From JAXMHN01 sp964578605 (GTDB lineage Bacteria > Verrucomicrobiota > Verrucomicrobiia > Limisphaerales > SIBE01): a stretch of DNA of 64,000 nt. Each line of letters starts with the position of its first letter. Position 1 is the first letter of the stretch. The position numbers were made by a program, and so were the translations under genes. Positions 49,556-59,296 of the stretch are shown one piece after another. The notes under the pieces are model-generated. The model had not been told where the DNA came from. It searched no databases and saw nothing but the letters and a program-made list of their open reading frames with translations. Where the stretch lies: NCBI GenBank assembly GCA_964578605.1, contig CAZODO010000017.1:4566-68565 (forward strand), in the 5' to 3' direction.

Positions 49556-50823
49556 ACCTGATTTTGCGATCGAGCCTGGTGCTGAACGCGGTCTTGCTGG
49601 TGATCGCAATGGCAAGGTTGCTCTCGAGTCGGCCCAACCCGATTCCCACGACGACCCCGGCGCGTCCCGACGCTGTCACAGCGCCATTTGTTCCGAATGC
49701 CGAACCGCCCACACAAGTCCCCGGCGTGGCGAATACCCGGAAAGGCTGGGATTGGGTTGAGAGTTCGGATCCCCGGCGTCTTATCGCGAATCTCCGCGAG
49801 GTGGGGTGCCCAGAGGAGACAATCCAGGATATGGTTTGGCTGCGGCTTGTCCGCGCCATGCGCCAACGCCTGCTGGAGCAGACAGGCCAACAACAGCGAT
49901 CCGTCCCCTACTGGAAAGCGCCTTCCGCTGAACAAACGCGAGCTCAGTTCTCATTGCGACGCAGTCTTCTGGACGAAGCCGCAGAGACTCTGGAAGGACT
50001 GTTTGGTGGAGATGAACTCGCCATTCGGATGCGCGTCGCCGGTTTGCCACAGAGGGAGCAGCCTTACGCTTACCTTTCGCCGGAAAAGGCGTTAGCCGTT
50101 CGACAGATCACACGCCGCTTCACGGCTCTGGAAGAGGAACTGCGCGATTCCAATGTCCCAGGCGGTTTTATGGATCCTGATAGCCGCGCCAGGCAGAAGG
50201 CACTTGAGTTGGACAAACTGGTTGCCATAAGCCAGGTGCTTACACCGGCCGAATACGACCTTTACCTTTACCGCAGTTCCTCCACCGCCGATTACGTTCG
50301 AAGAACCCTGCCGGAAGCCCAGTCGGAAGAGGACTTCAAGCGCATGGTTAAGGTCGCTTTGGAATTCGAGAAGGGTCACCTCGATGCGAGCTTAGGGGTG
50401 CGCTACGCGCTCCAAGATCCCGATGGCCCTGCAACCAAGGCGCAGAAAGAAGAGGAGCAAGCGTTTCGCCAGCGACTGGGCGAAGAACTGGGCGGCAACC
50501 GCCTCGCAGAACAGGAGGAACTCGAGGCGTCCCGGGAACGCCAGCAAAGAGAAGCCGAGGGGCGTGCTCGATCCATCGCCGAAATCACCGAAATTGGCGC
50601 GACGGAAGAAGAAGCCGGAAAACTCTTGGACCGCCTCATGGCTCTTCAACCGAAAATGGACGCGCGCGCCAAAGAGATGCTGCCCGAGAATCCTGCCCCC
50701 GAACAGCGCCAGGCGTTTGAGGCGGTCATCAAAGCTGAACTGGAGCAGGCCGCCACCGAAATCATGGGTGAGGCCAAGGCCAAGAAATTGATCAAGAAGT
50801 TCGAGCGCGAAGCGAGACGGTAA
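49552..50823 (+). CDS. Single-pass coiled-coil protein, paralog B
   Basis: The 423-residue protein starts in an ATGA overlap with paralog A and repeats its layout: a membrane segment (SSLVLNAVLLVIAMARLL), a Pro-rich linker, then WDWVESSDPRRLIANLREVG with CPEETIQDMVWLRLVRAM, matching the GCPE...RDVI region of A. The second half is strongly charged and helical (EEEQAFRQRLGEELGGNRLA), likely coiled coil. Both genes are probably cotranslated and may form a complex. Confidence 0.7.
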   Translation: MNLILRSSLVLNAVLLVIAMARLLSSRPNPIPTTTPARPDAVTAPFVPNAEPPTQVPGVANTRKGWDWVESSDPRRLIANLREVGCPEETIQDMVWLRLVRAMRQRLLEQTGQQQRSVPYWKAPSAEQTRAQFSLRRSLLDEAAETLEGLFGGDELAIRMRVAGLPQREQPYAYLSPEKALAVRQITRRFTALEEELRDSNVPGGFMDPDSRARQKALELDKLVAISQVLTPAEYDLYLYRSSSTADYVRRTLPEAQSEEDFKRMVKVALEFEKGHLDASLGVRYALQDPDGPATKAQKEEEQAFRQRLGEELGGNRLAEQEELEASRERQQREAEGRARSIAEITEIGATEEEAGKLLDRLMALQPKMDARAKEMLPENPAPEQRQAFEAVIKAELEQAATEIMGEAKAKKLIKKFEREARR

Positions 50824-50908
50824 GAGCCGCTCGAACATCCGCAAGGGAGCGCAAGGCTCTTGTTGCCGAACCGGTCCGCCTTATCAAAGGAGATTCCAGT
50901 TATGACTT

Positions 50909-50928
50909 GGGACATGAATAGATGTCCC
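50909..50928. terminator. Hairpin between convergent genes
   Basis: GGGACAT (50909) and ATGTCCC (50922) are perfect complements separated by GAATAG; outer bases ATGAC and GTCAT extend the stem with mismatches. No T tract follows on either strand. It may be a bidirectional terminator or a regulatory hairpin. Confidence 0.4.
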
Positions 50929-50934
50929 ACTGGG

Positions 50935-51216
50935 TCATAAATCCTCGAACGTGCCGGTCTTCTCCCTTAGTCTTCGCTTTCGGGACTGCTGGGTCGCGAG
51001 CACGAGCGCATGCTCCCGGACTCCTTCCGAAGATCCAGAGCCGTAGCACTCCTTGATCTCAGCCGGGGTCAACGGTGGCGGGTTGAGATAGCCGTTCTCT
51101 TCACGTTCCATCCTTCGCAGCGCCTCCCTTACGACCTCGCTCTGGTTGTTGAACCGGCCCTGGCTAATCATCCTCGCGATAAACCTTTCATTCTCCTTAG
51201 CCAACGCAAATGCCAT
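50935..51216 (-). CDS. ParD-like antitoxin without an adjacent toxin
   Basis: This 93-residue protein has the ribbon-helix-helix antitoxin pattern: KENERFIARMISQGRFNNQS and EVVREALRRMEREENGYLNP, as in ParD/CopG-type antitoxins, followed by a helical toxin-binding tail. A ParE-type toxin would normally overlap its 3' end, but the next 110 bp hold no plausible gene before the coiled-coil genes on the other strand. It may be an orphan regulator or the relic of a broken pair. A palindrome GAACAA-A-TTGTTC lies about 140 bp upstream at 51355. Confidence 0.7.
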   Translation of the reverse strand: MAFALAKENERFIARMISQGRFNNQSEVVREALRRMEREENGYLNPPPLTPAEIKECYGSGSSEGVREHALVLATQQSRKRRLREKTGTFEDL

Positions 51217-51354
51217 GTTACGAGTCAGCCAACTAATGGCAGCTCAGTCAAGAACCGCTGACGAGCGCACCCACGCGCGTCAGGGATGCAATGCACCGCT
51301 TCCTGCTTGCCAGAGCGGGGAATTGGAGGCGCCAGACGGATCATGTCAAAATGG

Positions 51355-51367
51355 GAACAAATTGTTC
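51355..51367. promoter_or_regulatory. Palindrome upstream of the antitoxin
   Basis: GAACAA-A-TTGTTC is a perfect 6-bp inverted repeat with a 1-bp centre, about 140 bp upstream of the antitoxin and about 140 bp downstream of the transporter gene. It could be an operator for the antitoxin; no second site is visible. Confidence 0.35.
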
Positions 51368-51505
51368 TCATTCACATAAAGGGTTCATCCGCAACCTTTT
51401 CTATCATCGTACGATAAGCCCAGTTCATAGTGAGGAATGGGATTCTGTTGAGGAACGCGCCAGCCGTCGCAAGCTCGCAGTCTGAGCCCTGCGAACCTCG
51501 CGGGT

Positions 51506-52444
51506 TTACCCCTTTACCTCCGGCGTGCGCAGGCGCCAGATGGCCGCCAGCATGCTGCCCATCACCGAATGGAACACAGCCGAAATCGCGCAAGGGACCG
51601 GAGCGGTGGGCAATTGGGGAAAGTTGTTCTGCGCCAGCGCCGCGCCCAACCCTGAGTTCTGCATCCCCACCTCGATGGAGATGGTGCGATTGACGATCGT
51701 GCCGTAGCCGAGCATCCACGAGAAGAGGTAGCCGAACCCAAAGCCGCCCGCGTGCAAGAGGAACACGGCCAACAGCAAAACGCCGCCTGACTCTTTCACA
51801 TCACGGGCGCTTTGGCCGATGATGCTGGACACGATCAGCACGATGGCGATGACCGAAACCAGTGGGGCCACGGGCAGAACGGCGTTCACGAACCGCGGAG
51901 TGGCGTGGTGCAAAAGCAGCCCGATCATGACCGGCAGCAACACGATTTGCACGGTGTCGAGAAAGAGCTTCCAGGCATCAACGGGGACATACGTTCCTGC
52001 CAGCCACTTCGTGAGCAACGGGGTCATGAATATCGCCGCAAACGTGGACGCGGTCGTCATGAGCACCGACAGCGCCACGTCGGCCCGCGCGATATAACTC
52101 ACGACGTTCGACGCGGTCCCGCCCGGACAACATGAAACCAGGATGAGCCCCACCGCGTAGGGGGTGGGTAGTTGCAGCAATCGCGCCACTGACCAGCCGA
52201 GAAGTGGCATGATCAGGTATTGCGCCACCAGGCCGGCCGCAACGGTCGCCGGCATCCGCAAGACACGCTTGAAATCCTGAAAGGCAAGCGTCATGCCCAT
52301 TCCCAGCATGATGACCGCCAACCCCCACACGATGGCCTTGCCGCGGAACCAGGTGAAAACCGGGGGATGGATCAGCGCGATGACGCCTCCAAGGACAACC
52401 CATAGAGGGAATAGGTTGGTGGTCAGGTTTAGCCAGCGTCTCAT
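51506..52444 (-). CDS. Bile acid:sodium symporter (BASS) family transporter
   Basis: The 312-residue inner-membrane protein has about ten membrane segments and the BASS signatures: VIMLGMGMTLAFQDFKRVLR, VGLILVSCCPGGTASNVVSY and IARADVALSVLMTTASTFAA, with ISIEVGMQNSGLGAALAQ near the C-terminus (the crossover sodium/substrate region). In bacteria such transporters move pantoate, pyruvate or other organic anions; bile acids are not implied. No operon partner is obvious. Confidence 0.88.
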   Translation of the reverse strand: MRRWLNLTTNLFPLWVVLGGVIALIHPPVFTWFRGKAIVWGLAVIMLGMGMTLAFQDFKRVLRMPATVAAGLVAQYLIMPLLGWSVARLLQLPTPYAVGLILVSCCPGGTASNVVSYIARADVALSVLMTTASTFAAIFMTPLLTKWLAGTYVPVDAWKLFLDTVQIVLLPVMIGLLLHHATPRFVNAVLPVAPLVSVIAIVLIVSSIIGQSARDVKESGGVLLLAVFLLHAGGFGFGYLFSWMLGYGTIVNRTISIEVGMQNSGLGAALAQNNFPQLPTAPVPCAISAVFHSVMGSMLAAIWRLRTPEVKG

Positions 52445-52476
52445 GATCGGCCGGGCGGGAGTGAATTCGTGGCGGT

Positions 52477-54576
52477 TTAACGTCGCAGACCCATTTCCTC
52501 AAAGGGCACCGGTTTGAAGCCGGGCAGGCGCTTGAACACGGGCGCATCGGGGCGCAGGCGGTAGTCGGGCTTGGCGGCGTCCACGAAACCAGGGTCGTCG
52601 CTGGTGGACCAGTTCTCGCCCGGCTCAAGCTGCCAATTGCCGCCGGAAACTTCGCCGCACCGGACAAAGAGATTCGAGCGTGCGCGGTTTACCCTGGCGA
52701 CGGTCGCGGGAGGGTCCAGGTAGCCGATCAACTCCGGGTATCGGACCGTATAAGGCGGCTTGGTGATGTCCACCTCTTGCAGAAGCTTCTCCACGAAGAA
52801 GCAATCCTGCCCGCCTTTCAGCGCGTCCCTCCAGCGGGCGTCGTCCCAAGGCGCGGACCCCAGGGCGCGTTTGCAGTCGACGAAAATATTGTTCTCCGCC
52901 TTGTTGTCATGCCCCCCATGGGAAAAGACGGTGCCGAAAGATCCCTTGCCAGGCTCGCCGCACCGCACGAACACATTGCCGAAGACCAGGTCCCCGCCAT
53001 CTCCGTCATCGAAGTAAACAGCGGCATTGCCGTGGCCCATGGGACTGCCGATATCGTGCCAGTAATTGAACTGGATGCGGTTCCCGCGGCAGGAAGGATT
53101 GCGGCCCTTGTAAAGAGCGCCGCAGTCGTCGGTCTCGGTGCAGACATGGTGGACTTCGTTGAATTCGAACAGGTGGTCATTGCCGCCTACGAAGACAGCC
53201 TGGTGGGGCGCGTCATGGATCAGGTTATGGGCGGCACGGTTGCCGACGCCTTGAAAAGAAAGCCCGTAGGCCGCGGTGAGTTGGTGTTCGGAAAAGCGCC
53301 AGATGTGATTGTTGCTGGCCTCATGACCGGCAGGCGTCAGCGTTCTGCGATCGCCGCCTCCGAGCACCAGGCCGCCTTGGCCGGTATGATGAATGTCGCA
53401 CGACAACACACGATGCTTGGAACCCCCGTTCACCCGGATGCCCAATCGGCGCATGTTCCGCACCTCGCACGCCGCAATTTCGCATCCCATCCCGTCCACC
53501 ACCTCGATCCCGTTATCCAACCCGCACTCGAGCGTGAAACCGCGAAACACGACATGAGAAGCGTTCCGGAAGGCCACCACCGGCTCGTCGAGCATGGCCA
53601 GGGTCACCCGCGCGCCATTCCACTCGCCGGGCGGCCACAGATACATGCAGCCCGATTTGCGGTCGACGTAGAACTCGCCCGGCTGGTCAAGTTCCTCCAG
53701 CAGATTCAAAGCCCGGTAACGGCGCGGTGACGGGTTACCCTGCATAAGGCTATAGAGGTGCGGCGCGGCCAGGTCGATGCGGCGCGAAGCGGGATTGATT
53801 CCGGCCACCCGGATCGCCTCGTCGTACCAATCGTAACACCAGTAGCCCTGGAGCCAAACGCCTTCACGCACGATCCACCGGGCCGGCCGTTCGCCGGCGT
53901 ACTCAAAGCTCCCCGCGAGCCCGCGTTTGTCACCATCCCGCGGGCGAGAGCCCGAATCCAGAATCCGCGCAACGGTTGCCCAACCCGCGTTCGGCCAGCG
54001 GGCAAGAGCCATCCGGCTTTCGTTGAAGAAGAGTTCGGGACCAGGCGGCACGCCGTGGTAAGCGACAGGAAACGGCGGCAGATTCGTCGCGCCCAGGCTC
54101 GCGAGATCGACCTTCATAACCCGCCCGCGCGCCGCGGGATCAAGGCGCTCGATAATCGCCGGCTCCGTCACCGATTGCCAAGCCGACGCGGATACCGACA
54201 CCCCTCCGACCAGCCTCACCGGCTCACCGGGCGCAACCTCCCAGACGACAGGCCGGATCGCTGTGCCCGAGTCCTCCAGACCGAGCGTGAACGTCGAGCG
54301 AACCTCATAAACGCCCCCGTGGACGATGACCCTGCGCGTTTCTCGCGCGTCGGCCGCCCGCACCGCCTGACGCGCCCTTTCCAAAGTGGCAAAGGGTTTG
54401 TCCCGATCTCCGGAATTCTTGTCGTTCCCGGTCACGGCGACATGGAAGACCGTCTCCGCCGCCGTCAAACCAGTGACGGCCAAGAGCAGAGCTACGCCCC
54501 AGGTCCATGGGAACACGCGGTCCCTGTTCGCGATGCCGCCTCTTCTCCGTTTGAGCTTGCGCATAGCCGGCAGCAT
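52477..54576 (-). CDS. Secreted right-handed beta-helix protein
   Basis: The 699-residue protein has an N-terminal export segment (WTWGVALLLAVTGLTAAETV) and then the family opening FHVAVTGNDKNSGDRDKPFA with TLERARQAVRAA. The middle contains parallel beta-helix coils (VFRGFTLECGLDNGIEVVDG; CEIAACEVRNMRRLGIRVNG; NRAAHNLIHDAPHQAVFVGG). Such proteins are pectate-lyase-like carbohydrate-active enzymes or binders; no catalytic set is certain. It is divergent from the Tat-exported hydrolase, so the pair may act together outside the cytoplasm. Confidence 0.82.
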   Translation of the reverse strand: MLPAMRKLKRRRGGIANRDRVFPWTWGVALLLAVTGLTAAETVFHVAVTGNDKNSGDRDKPFATLERARQAVRAADARETRRVIVHGGVYEVRSTFTLGLEDSGTAIRPVVWEVAPGEPVRLVGGVSVSASAWQSVTEPAIIERLDPAARGRVMKVDLASLGATNLPPFPVAYHGVPPGPELFFNESRMALARWPNAGWATVARILDSGSRPRDGDKRGLAGSFEYAGERPARWIVREGVWLQGYWCYDWYDEAIRVAGINPASRRIDLAAPHLYSLMQGNPSPRRYRALNLLEELDQPGEFYVDRKSGCMYLWPPGEWNGARVTLAMLDEPVVAFRNASHVVFRGFTLECGLDNGIEVVDGMGCEIAACEVRNMRRLGIRVNGGSKHRVLSCDIHHTGQGGLVLGGGDRRTLTPAGHEASNNHIWRFSEHQLTAAYGLSFQGVGNRAAHNLIHDAPHQAVFVGGNDHLFEFNEVHHVCTETDDCGALYKGRNPSCRGNRIQFNYWHDIGSPMGHGNAAVYFDDGDGGDLVFGNVFVRCGEPGKGSFGTVFSHGGHDNKAENNIFVDCKRALGSAPWDDARWRDALKGGQDCFFVEKLLQEVDITKPPYTVRYPELIGYLDPPATVARVNRARSNLFVRCGEVSGGNWQLEPGENWSTSDDPGFVDAAKPDYRLRPDAPVFKRLPGFKPVPFEEMGLRR

Positions 54577-54674
54577 ATCCCGTCAAGCAGCTTTGCCAAG
54601 CGATTCGCCCTCCGGCCTCGAAGGAAACAGCGTGACCTGGCGGCGCCCCGGCGCAATGATAGGTCCACTCTGCG

Positions 54675-56846
54675 ATGAACCACGACCTTGATCCCGCGCG
54701 CGGCCTTCCGGCACTCCAGCGAATTCTTCCTCCCGCGTCTTCGCGAAAACCGCAACCCGCAACCCTCACACGCCGGCATTTTCTGTTCACGGCCGGCGGA
54801 AGCCTCGGCGCGATCGCTGCCGGCACCTTGGCCAGTCCTGGCTCTCTCTTCGGGGCCGCGAACGCATCCGGCAGCGCGGCATCCCCGCCGGCTCTGGAGC
54901 CGCTCAACCGTTTTCCCAGGATGGTCCAGGAATACTTCGTGGAGCGGCTTCGCGAAACCGAGGCGCTAAACCGAAAGGCGAAGTCGCTTCTCCAGAACAG
55001 AGCCGACGCCGAAAGGTACGTCGCGACGGTGCGCGAGAAGATCCGCGCGTGCTTCGGCCCGTTTCCCGAGAAGACGCCGCTCAACCCGCGCATTACCGGG
55101 ACGGTGGAGCGTGACGTTTACCGGATCGAGAAGGTGATCTTCGAGAGTCGTCCCGGCTTCCTGGTCGTGGGTAACCTCTACCTCCCGAAAGCCCAGACGG
55201 CTCCGTTGCCCGGGGTGGTCGGCGTTTGTGGCCACTCGGACGCGGGCAAAGCGATCGATGCTTACCAGTCGTTCGCGCAGGGCCTGGCCCGGCTGGGATA
55301 TGTCGTCCTCATCATTGACCCAATCGGCCAGGGCGAACGCTTGCAGTATCCCGACGCGCAATTGAAGTCGCGCATTGGCGTGGGGGTCCGCGAGCATCTC
55401 TACGCGGGCAACCAGCAGTTTCTGGTCGGCGAATTCTTTGGCGCCTGGCGCGCTTGGGATGGGATTCGCGCGCTCGATTACCTCCTCACCCGTCCGGAGG
55501 TGGATCCACGCCATATCGGCGTGACCGGCAATTCCGGCGGCGGCACGTTGACGACCTGGTTGTGCGGGCTCGAATCGCGCTGGACCATGGCGGCGCCGAG
55601 CTGTTTCGTAACCACCTTCCGCCGCAACCTCGAGAACGAATTACCGGCCGATACCGAACAGTGCCCACCGCGCGCGCTTTCCCTGGGACTCGACCACGAG
55701 GACTTCATCGCCGCGATGGCGCCCAAACCGGTCATCCTCCTGGCCAAAGAACGTGATTTTTTCGATATCCGCGGCACCGAGGGCGCCTTCGCCCGGCTTC
55801 AGCGCCTTTACCGGCTGCTCGGCGCGGAAGACAACATCGCGATGTTTACCGGCCCCACCACCCATGGTTTCTCGCAGGAGAACCGGGAAGCCATGTATCG
55901 TTGGTTCAACCGCGTCACGGGCCTCTCCGATGCCGAGACCGAACCCGCCCTGGTCCTCGACAAGCCCGAAACGCTGCGGTGCACTCCGCGCGGCCAGGTG
56001 ATCGATCTGGAATCCCGTTCGGTGTTCCATTTCACGGCGGAACTCTCCCAGGCTCTGGAAGAACGGCGGCCGAAACTCGAGCGCACCGAACTGGTCCGGG
56101 CCGTTTCGGAAGTGCTCAAGCTTCCGCCCCGGTCCGGAGCTCCCGATTACCGGATTCCGCGGCCGGTGTCGTCCCGGCGCTACCCGCAGCCTCATGCCAC
56201 CGTGTACGCCGTGTGCACTGAGCCCGGCATTCATGCGCTGGTCTATCGCTTGAGCGCGGAACAGCATGATGCCCGCCCGCCGCGGGAACCGGCCCGCGCC
56301 GTGTTGTACGTGGCGCATCAATCCAGCGACGCCGAACTTCGGGACGAACCGCTCATCAGGCAACTCGTGTCGGAAGAGCCGGCCGCCGCGTTTTACGCCT
56401 GCGATGTCCGGGGCATCGGGGAATCGCGCCCGGACACCTGCGGGCACAACAGCTTTCTCGATCCCTACGGGAGCGATTACTTCTACGCCATTCACTCTCT
56501 CATGTTGGATCGTCCGTACGTAGGGCAGAAGACGCACGATCTTCTGCGTGTCCTGGACTGGCTCGAAAGCTGCGGTCACACCGAGGTGCATCTGGCGGCC
56601 CTGGGCTGGGGCGCCATTCCAGCCACGTTTGCCGCCCTGCTCTCGAGTCCGGTGAAGCGGGTCACCCTGAAGCATGCCCTGACCTCCTACGCTGACGTTG
56701 CGGAATCGGAAGAGTACGCCTGGCCCCTGTCGTCTTTTCTCCCCGGGGTGCTCCATCGGTTTGACCTGCCCGATTGCTACCGCGAACTCCAGGCAAAGGC
56801 CCTGCGCCAGATCGAACCTTGGGGCCCAAAAGCGCGAACCGCCTGA
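54675..56846 (+). CDS. Tat-exported alpha/beta hydrolase (acetyl-xylan-esterase-like), two domains
   Basis: The 723-residue protein starts with a twin-arginine signal TRRHFLFTAGGSLGAIAAGT. The first half is an alpha/beta hydrolase: LPGVVGVCGHSDAGKAIDAY, a dienelactone-type LARLGYVVLIIDPIGQGERL, and the nucleophile in HIGVTGNSGGGTLTTWL (Ser in GNSGG). A His in PTTHGFSQENREAM may complete the triad. The second half is a further hydrolase-like domain (RAVLYVAHQSSDAELRDEPL) in which the usual nucleophile elbow reads LAALGWGAIPATFAALL, without a Ser, so it may be inactive. Probable role in polysaccharide deacetylation. Confidence 0.82.
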   Translation: MNHDLDPARGLPALQRILPPASSRKPQPATLTRRHFLFTAGGSLGAIAAGTLASPGSLFGAANASGSAASPPALEPLNRFPRMVQEYFVERLRETEALNRKAKSLLQNRADAERYVATVREKIRACFGPFPEKTPLNPRITGTVERDVYRIEKVIFESRPGFLVVGNLYLPKAQTAPLPGVVGVCGHSDAGKAIDAYQSFAQGLARLGYVVLIIDPIGQGERLQYPDAQLKSRIGVGVREHLYAGNQQFLVGEFFGAWRAWDGIRALDYLLTRPEVDPRHIGVTGNSGGGTLTTWLCGLESRWTMAAPSCFVTTFRRNLENELPADTEQCPPRALSLGLDHEDFIAAMAPKPVILLAKERDFFDIRGTEGAFARLQRLYRLLGAEDNIAMFTGPTTHGFSQENREAMYRWFNRVTGLSDAETEPALVLDKPETLRCTPRGQVIDLESRSVFHFTAELSQALEERRPKLERTELVRAVSEVLKLPPRSGAPDYRIPRPVSSRRYPQPHATVYAVCTEPGIHALVYRLSAEQHDARPPREPARAVLYVAHQSSDAELRDEPLIRQLVSEEPAAAFYACDVRGIGESRPDTCGHNSFLDPYGSDYFYAIHSLMLDRPYVGQKTHDLLRVLDWLESCGHTEVHLAALGWGAIPATFAALLSSPVKRVTLKHALTSYADVAESEEYAWPLSSFLPGVLHRFDLPDCYRELQAKALRQIEPWGPKARTA

Positions 56847-57052
56847 TCTGGTTCTATTGGCCCACGGCTCGACTCGGTGGCGGCGGAGCGTCTCGGCCCG
56901 CCCAAACGATGGGCCTCCAGGTGGCTGATCCGCCAGTTTGCAGCCGAGTTCGTGGTCCAGGTCCGATTGCTGACTTCTGGATCATTCACCCACGGCATCG
57001 AACGATCGTTGATCGCGAGACGGGCAAGGTCGTTGCGAATTTACCGGCCACG

Positions 57053-59155
57053 CTATTGCTGGGCTTTGAAGAACATCGGGCCGTTCGTGGCCGTCACCGT
57101 ATGGGGGCTCGAGGCACCCCCGACCAGATGCCACGGGGCTGTCACGGAGGGTGCCGACAATAAGCTTCCCTCGTAGGTGATGATCATTCCTTTCGCCGTC
57201 CTTTGGAAGCTCAACCGCGGCGATGGCGGAAAGTATCCGAGTTGAGTGAGTGCACTGATGTTATCGAAGTAAACCCTTTCCGCACAAATCAGACCCTGGT
57301 TATCCACCTGATTCAGAAGCGCCGCGCGCACTTCCACGGCCCGACCGGTGGCCGGCAGACCCAAGTACGGGCCGCTGTTGGTCCCCCGATACACCCCCTC
57401 CGTCAACACCCAGCCCTCCCCTAAATCCAAATGCCGGGCAACGTCGAATTTCAGGTCACCAAAGCCCTGGTAAAACAGTTCCATCATCGCGATGGCGGAC
57501 GGACGATCCAACGGCGCGCCCAACAGGGCGAACAACACTTGCGCGTCGCCGCGCAAGATCTTGGCAAACTCGGCCAGGTTATGCGCATTCCATCGAGACA
57601 GGCCTTCATCGACCGCGGCCACAGGACTCAGTCCGGTCGGCGCGGGATCTGCCATTGGTGTGACGGGTTGGAGCACTGGCAACTGAGGCGCCGGCATGAG
57701 GCCAGTCACAACCATCAGGCTTTGCAGGTCCATGTAAGTGGTAATCCGTTGAAGCTTGTCGTCTTGGTACTCCCAAACATCCAAATGCATGTGGTCTCCG
57801 CCCTTGCCCGTGGCAGGCATGCCCATCCAGGGATTCCGCAGCGTGCCCGAGGTCGTGTGCGCCGTCACGACGGCGTTGCCGGACAACCAGCGTTGCTCCG
57901 AGGTGGTATTGTAGTCAGGAAACCCGTGGAACAAACCGGAAAAGAAGCCGCCGATGGCGGTCGGGCCAACCAGCATGGGGGGCACCGGCGCAAAGTCGAA
58001 CACCGCATCCGGCGCCATGAAGCTGACGATGGCATCGACGTCATGAGCAGAGATCGCCTGGCCGACCGCAGTGTTAAGAGCAAGAATCGATGTGGCAGGG
58101 GGGAAAAGCACTCCACCCGCTCGGTACACAGCGACGCCATCATTGCTCGTGGCAATCCACTTATTGCCCCAAACATCCTCCGAAAGGGAATAGAGAATAT
58201 CGCTGGGCAGCATGGAGTTCTTTGTGTTGTAGAGCGTCCATTCACTACCGTCATACTTGACCAAGCCGCTCGCACCGGTACAAATCCAGACGTTGTCCTT
58301 GGAATCAATTGCGATGAACCACGACGAAGTAATCGGCATTTTCGTGTTGCTAGCGGTGTAAAAGGTCAAATCATTGCCGGAGATTTTGAGTGCGCCCGCA
58401 TTCTCGGATCCGACCCACACATTGTCCTTGGAGTCAATCGCGATCGAGCTCGCCATGGTACTCTGAACCGAGAAGCGTTTCCAGTTCACTCCGTCGAACC
58501 TGGCAAGGCCGCCGTCTCCCCACGTCAGCATCCACACGTTACCGGCCGAATCAAAGGCGATGCCGGACACCGTGTTACCCGGAAGCCCTGAATTCTGGGT
58601 ATTGTACACTGTCCAATCCTCGCCATCGAACTTCGCCACGCCTCCACCAAAGGTCGCGATCCAGAGATTTCCTTTGGCATCAAACTTGAGACTCAGAATG
58701 TTGTTATTGGGAAGCGGGGAGTTTCCAGTGTGGTAGGTGGTCCACGTCTTGCCGTCGAATTTGGCCAGGCCACCGCCCGTGTTTTGTGTGCTCCCCGTCC
58801 CGATCCAAGTGTTTCCCTTAGGGTCGAAGGCGAAACCAAAGACATTGTTGTGCGGTAGCCCGGAGTTCCTCGTGTTGTAGACTGTCCAATGGACACCGTC
58901 GAACTTCGAGAAGCCACCTCCGTTTGGGTCGCAGCAATGGCTGTGACCGACCAACAAGCAGCCCTGAGGATCCAGCATCGCGACCGGGGCACGATTGTCG
59001 GCGAGACCGGAATTGGACTTGTTGTAAACGATCCATTCCGGATTTTGCGATGAGGCCGTGTCCGGCAACAGCAAGGCGGCAATCAGAATCAGCCAGGTGT
59101 GCGACTCGGCAGACTTAAAGGGACAGCTCCGGTGGTGTTGCGTTTCGGTTTTCAT
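57053..59155 (-). CDS. Secreted propeller protein fused to SnoaL-like ester-cyclase domains
   Basis: The 700-residue protein starts MKTETQHHRSCPF with an export segment (TWLILIAALLLPDTASSQNP). Residues about 40-390 are seven or so propeller repeats of the two-component-regulator type (WTVYNTRNSGLPHNNVFGFA, then DPKGNTWIGT and variants). The C-terminal part contains SnoaL/ester-cyclase-like domains: LNTAVGQAISAHDVDAIVSF, FHGFPDYNTTSEQRWLSGNA, and a second copy SRWNAHNLAEFAKILRGDAQ. The combination is unusual: a sensor-type extracellular propeller without kinase, attached to small alpha+beta-barrel domains. Confidence 0.75.
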   Translation of the reverse strand: MKTETQHHRSCPFKSAESHTWLILIAALLLPDTASSQNPEWIVYNKSNSGLADNRAPVAMLDPQGCLLVGHSHCCDPNGGGFSKFDGVHWTVYNTRNSGLPHNNVFGFAFDPKGNTWIGTGSTQNTGGGLAKFDGKTWTTYHTGNSPLPNNNILSLKFDAKGNLWIATFGGGVAKFDGEDWTVYNTQNSGLPGNTVSGIAFDSAGNVWMLTWGDGGLARFDGVNWKRFSVQSTMASSIAIDSKDNVWVGSENAGALKISGNDLTFYTASNTKMPITSSWFIAIDSKDNVWICTGASGLVKYDGSEWTLYNTKNSMLPSDILYSLSEDVWGNKWIATSNDGVAVYRAGGVLFPPATSILALNTAVGQAISAHDVDAIVSFMAPDAVFDFAPVPPMLVGPTAIGGFFSGLFHGFPDYNTTSEQRWLSGNAVVTAHTTSGTLRNPWMGMPATGKGGDHMHLDVWEYQDDKLQRITTYMDLQSLMVVTGLMPAPQLPVLQPVTPMADPAPTGLSPVAAVDEGLSRWNAHNLAEFAKILRGDAQVLFALLGAPLDRPSAIAMMELFYQGFGDLKFDVARHLDLGEGWVLTEGVYRGTNSGPYLGLPATGRAVEVRAALLNQVDNQGLICAERVYFDNISALTQLGYFPPSPRLSFQRTAKGMIITYEGSLLSAPSVTAPWHLVGGASSPHTVTATNGPMFFKAQQ

Positions 59156-59296
59156 GGCTTTGTAAGTATTGAGCTCGTCAAAAGCAATGAGGCAAAAGGG
59201 GTAAGTTGTTACACACGCTCGTTTCGTTGGCCCCGTGTTTGCACGCTCTTCGGACGAAGGCACGGGGAGCATCGTGCGGCGATGCGGCTTGGAGTC

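Noticed and set aside
51355..51367. SOS (LexA) box
   Set aside because: The spacing of the GAAC and GTTC halves (5 bp) does not match common LexA boxes and no SOS gene is adjacent.
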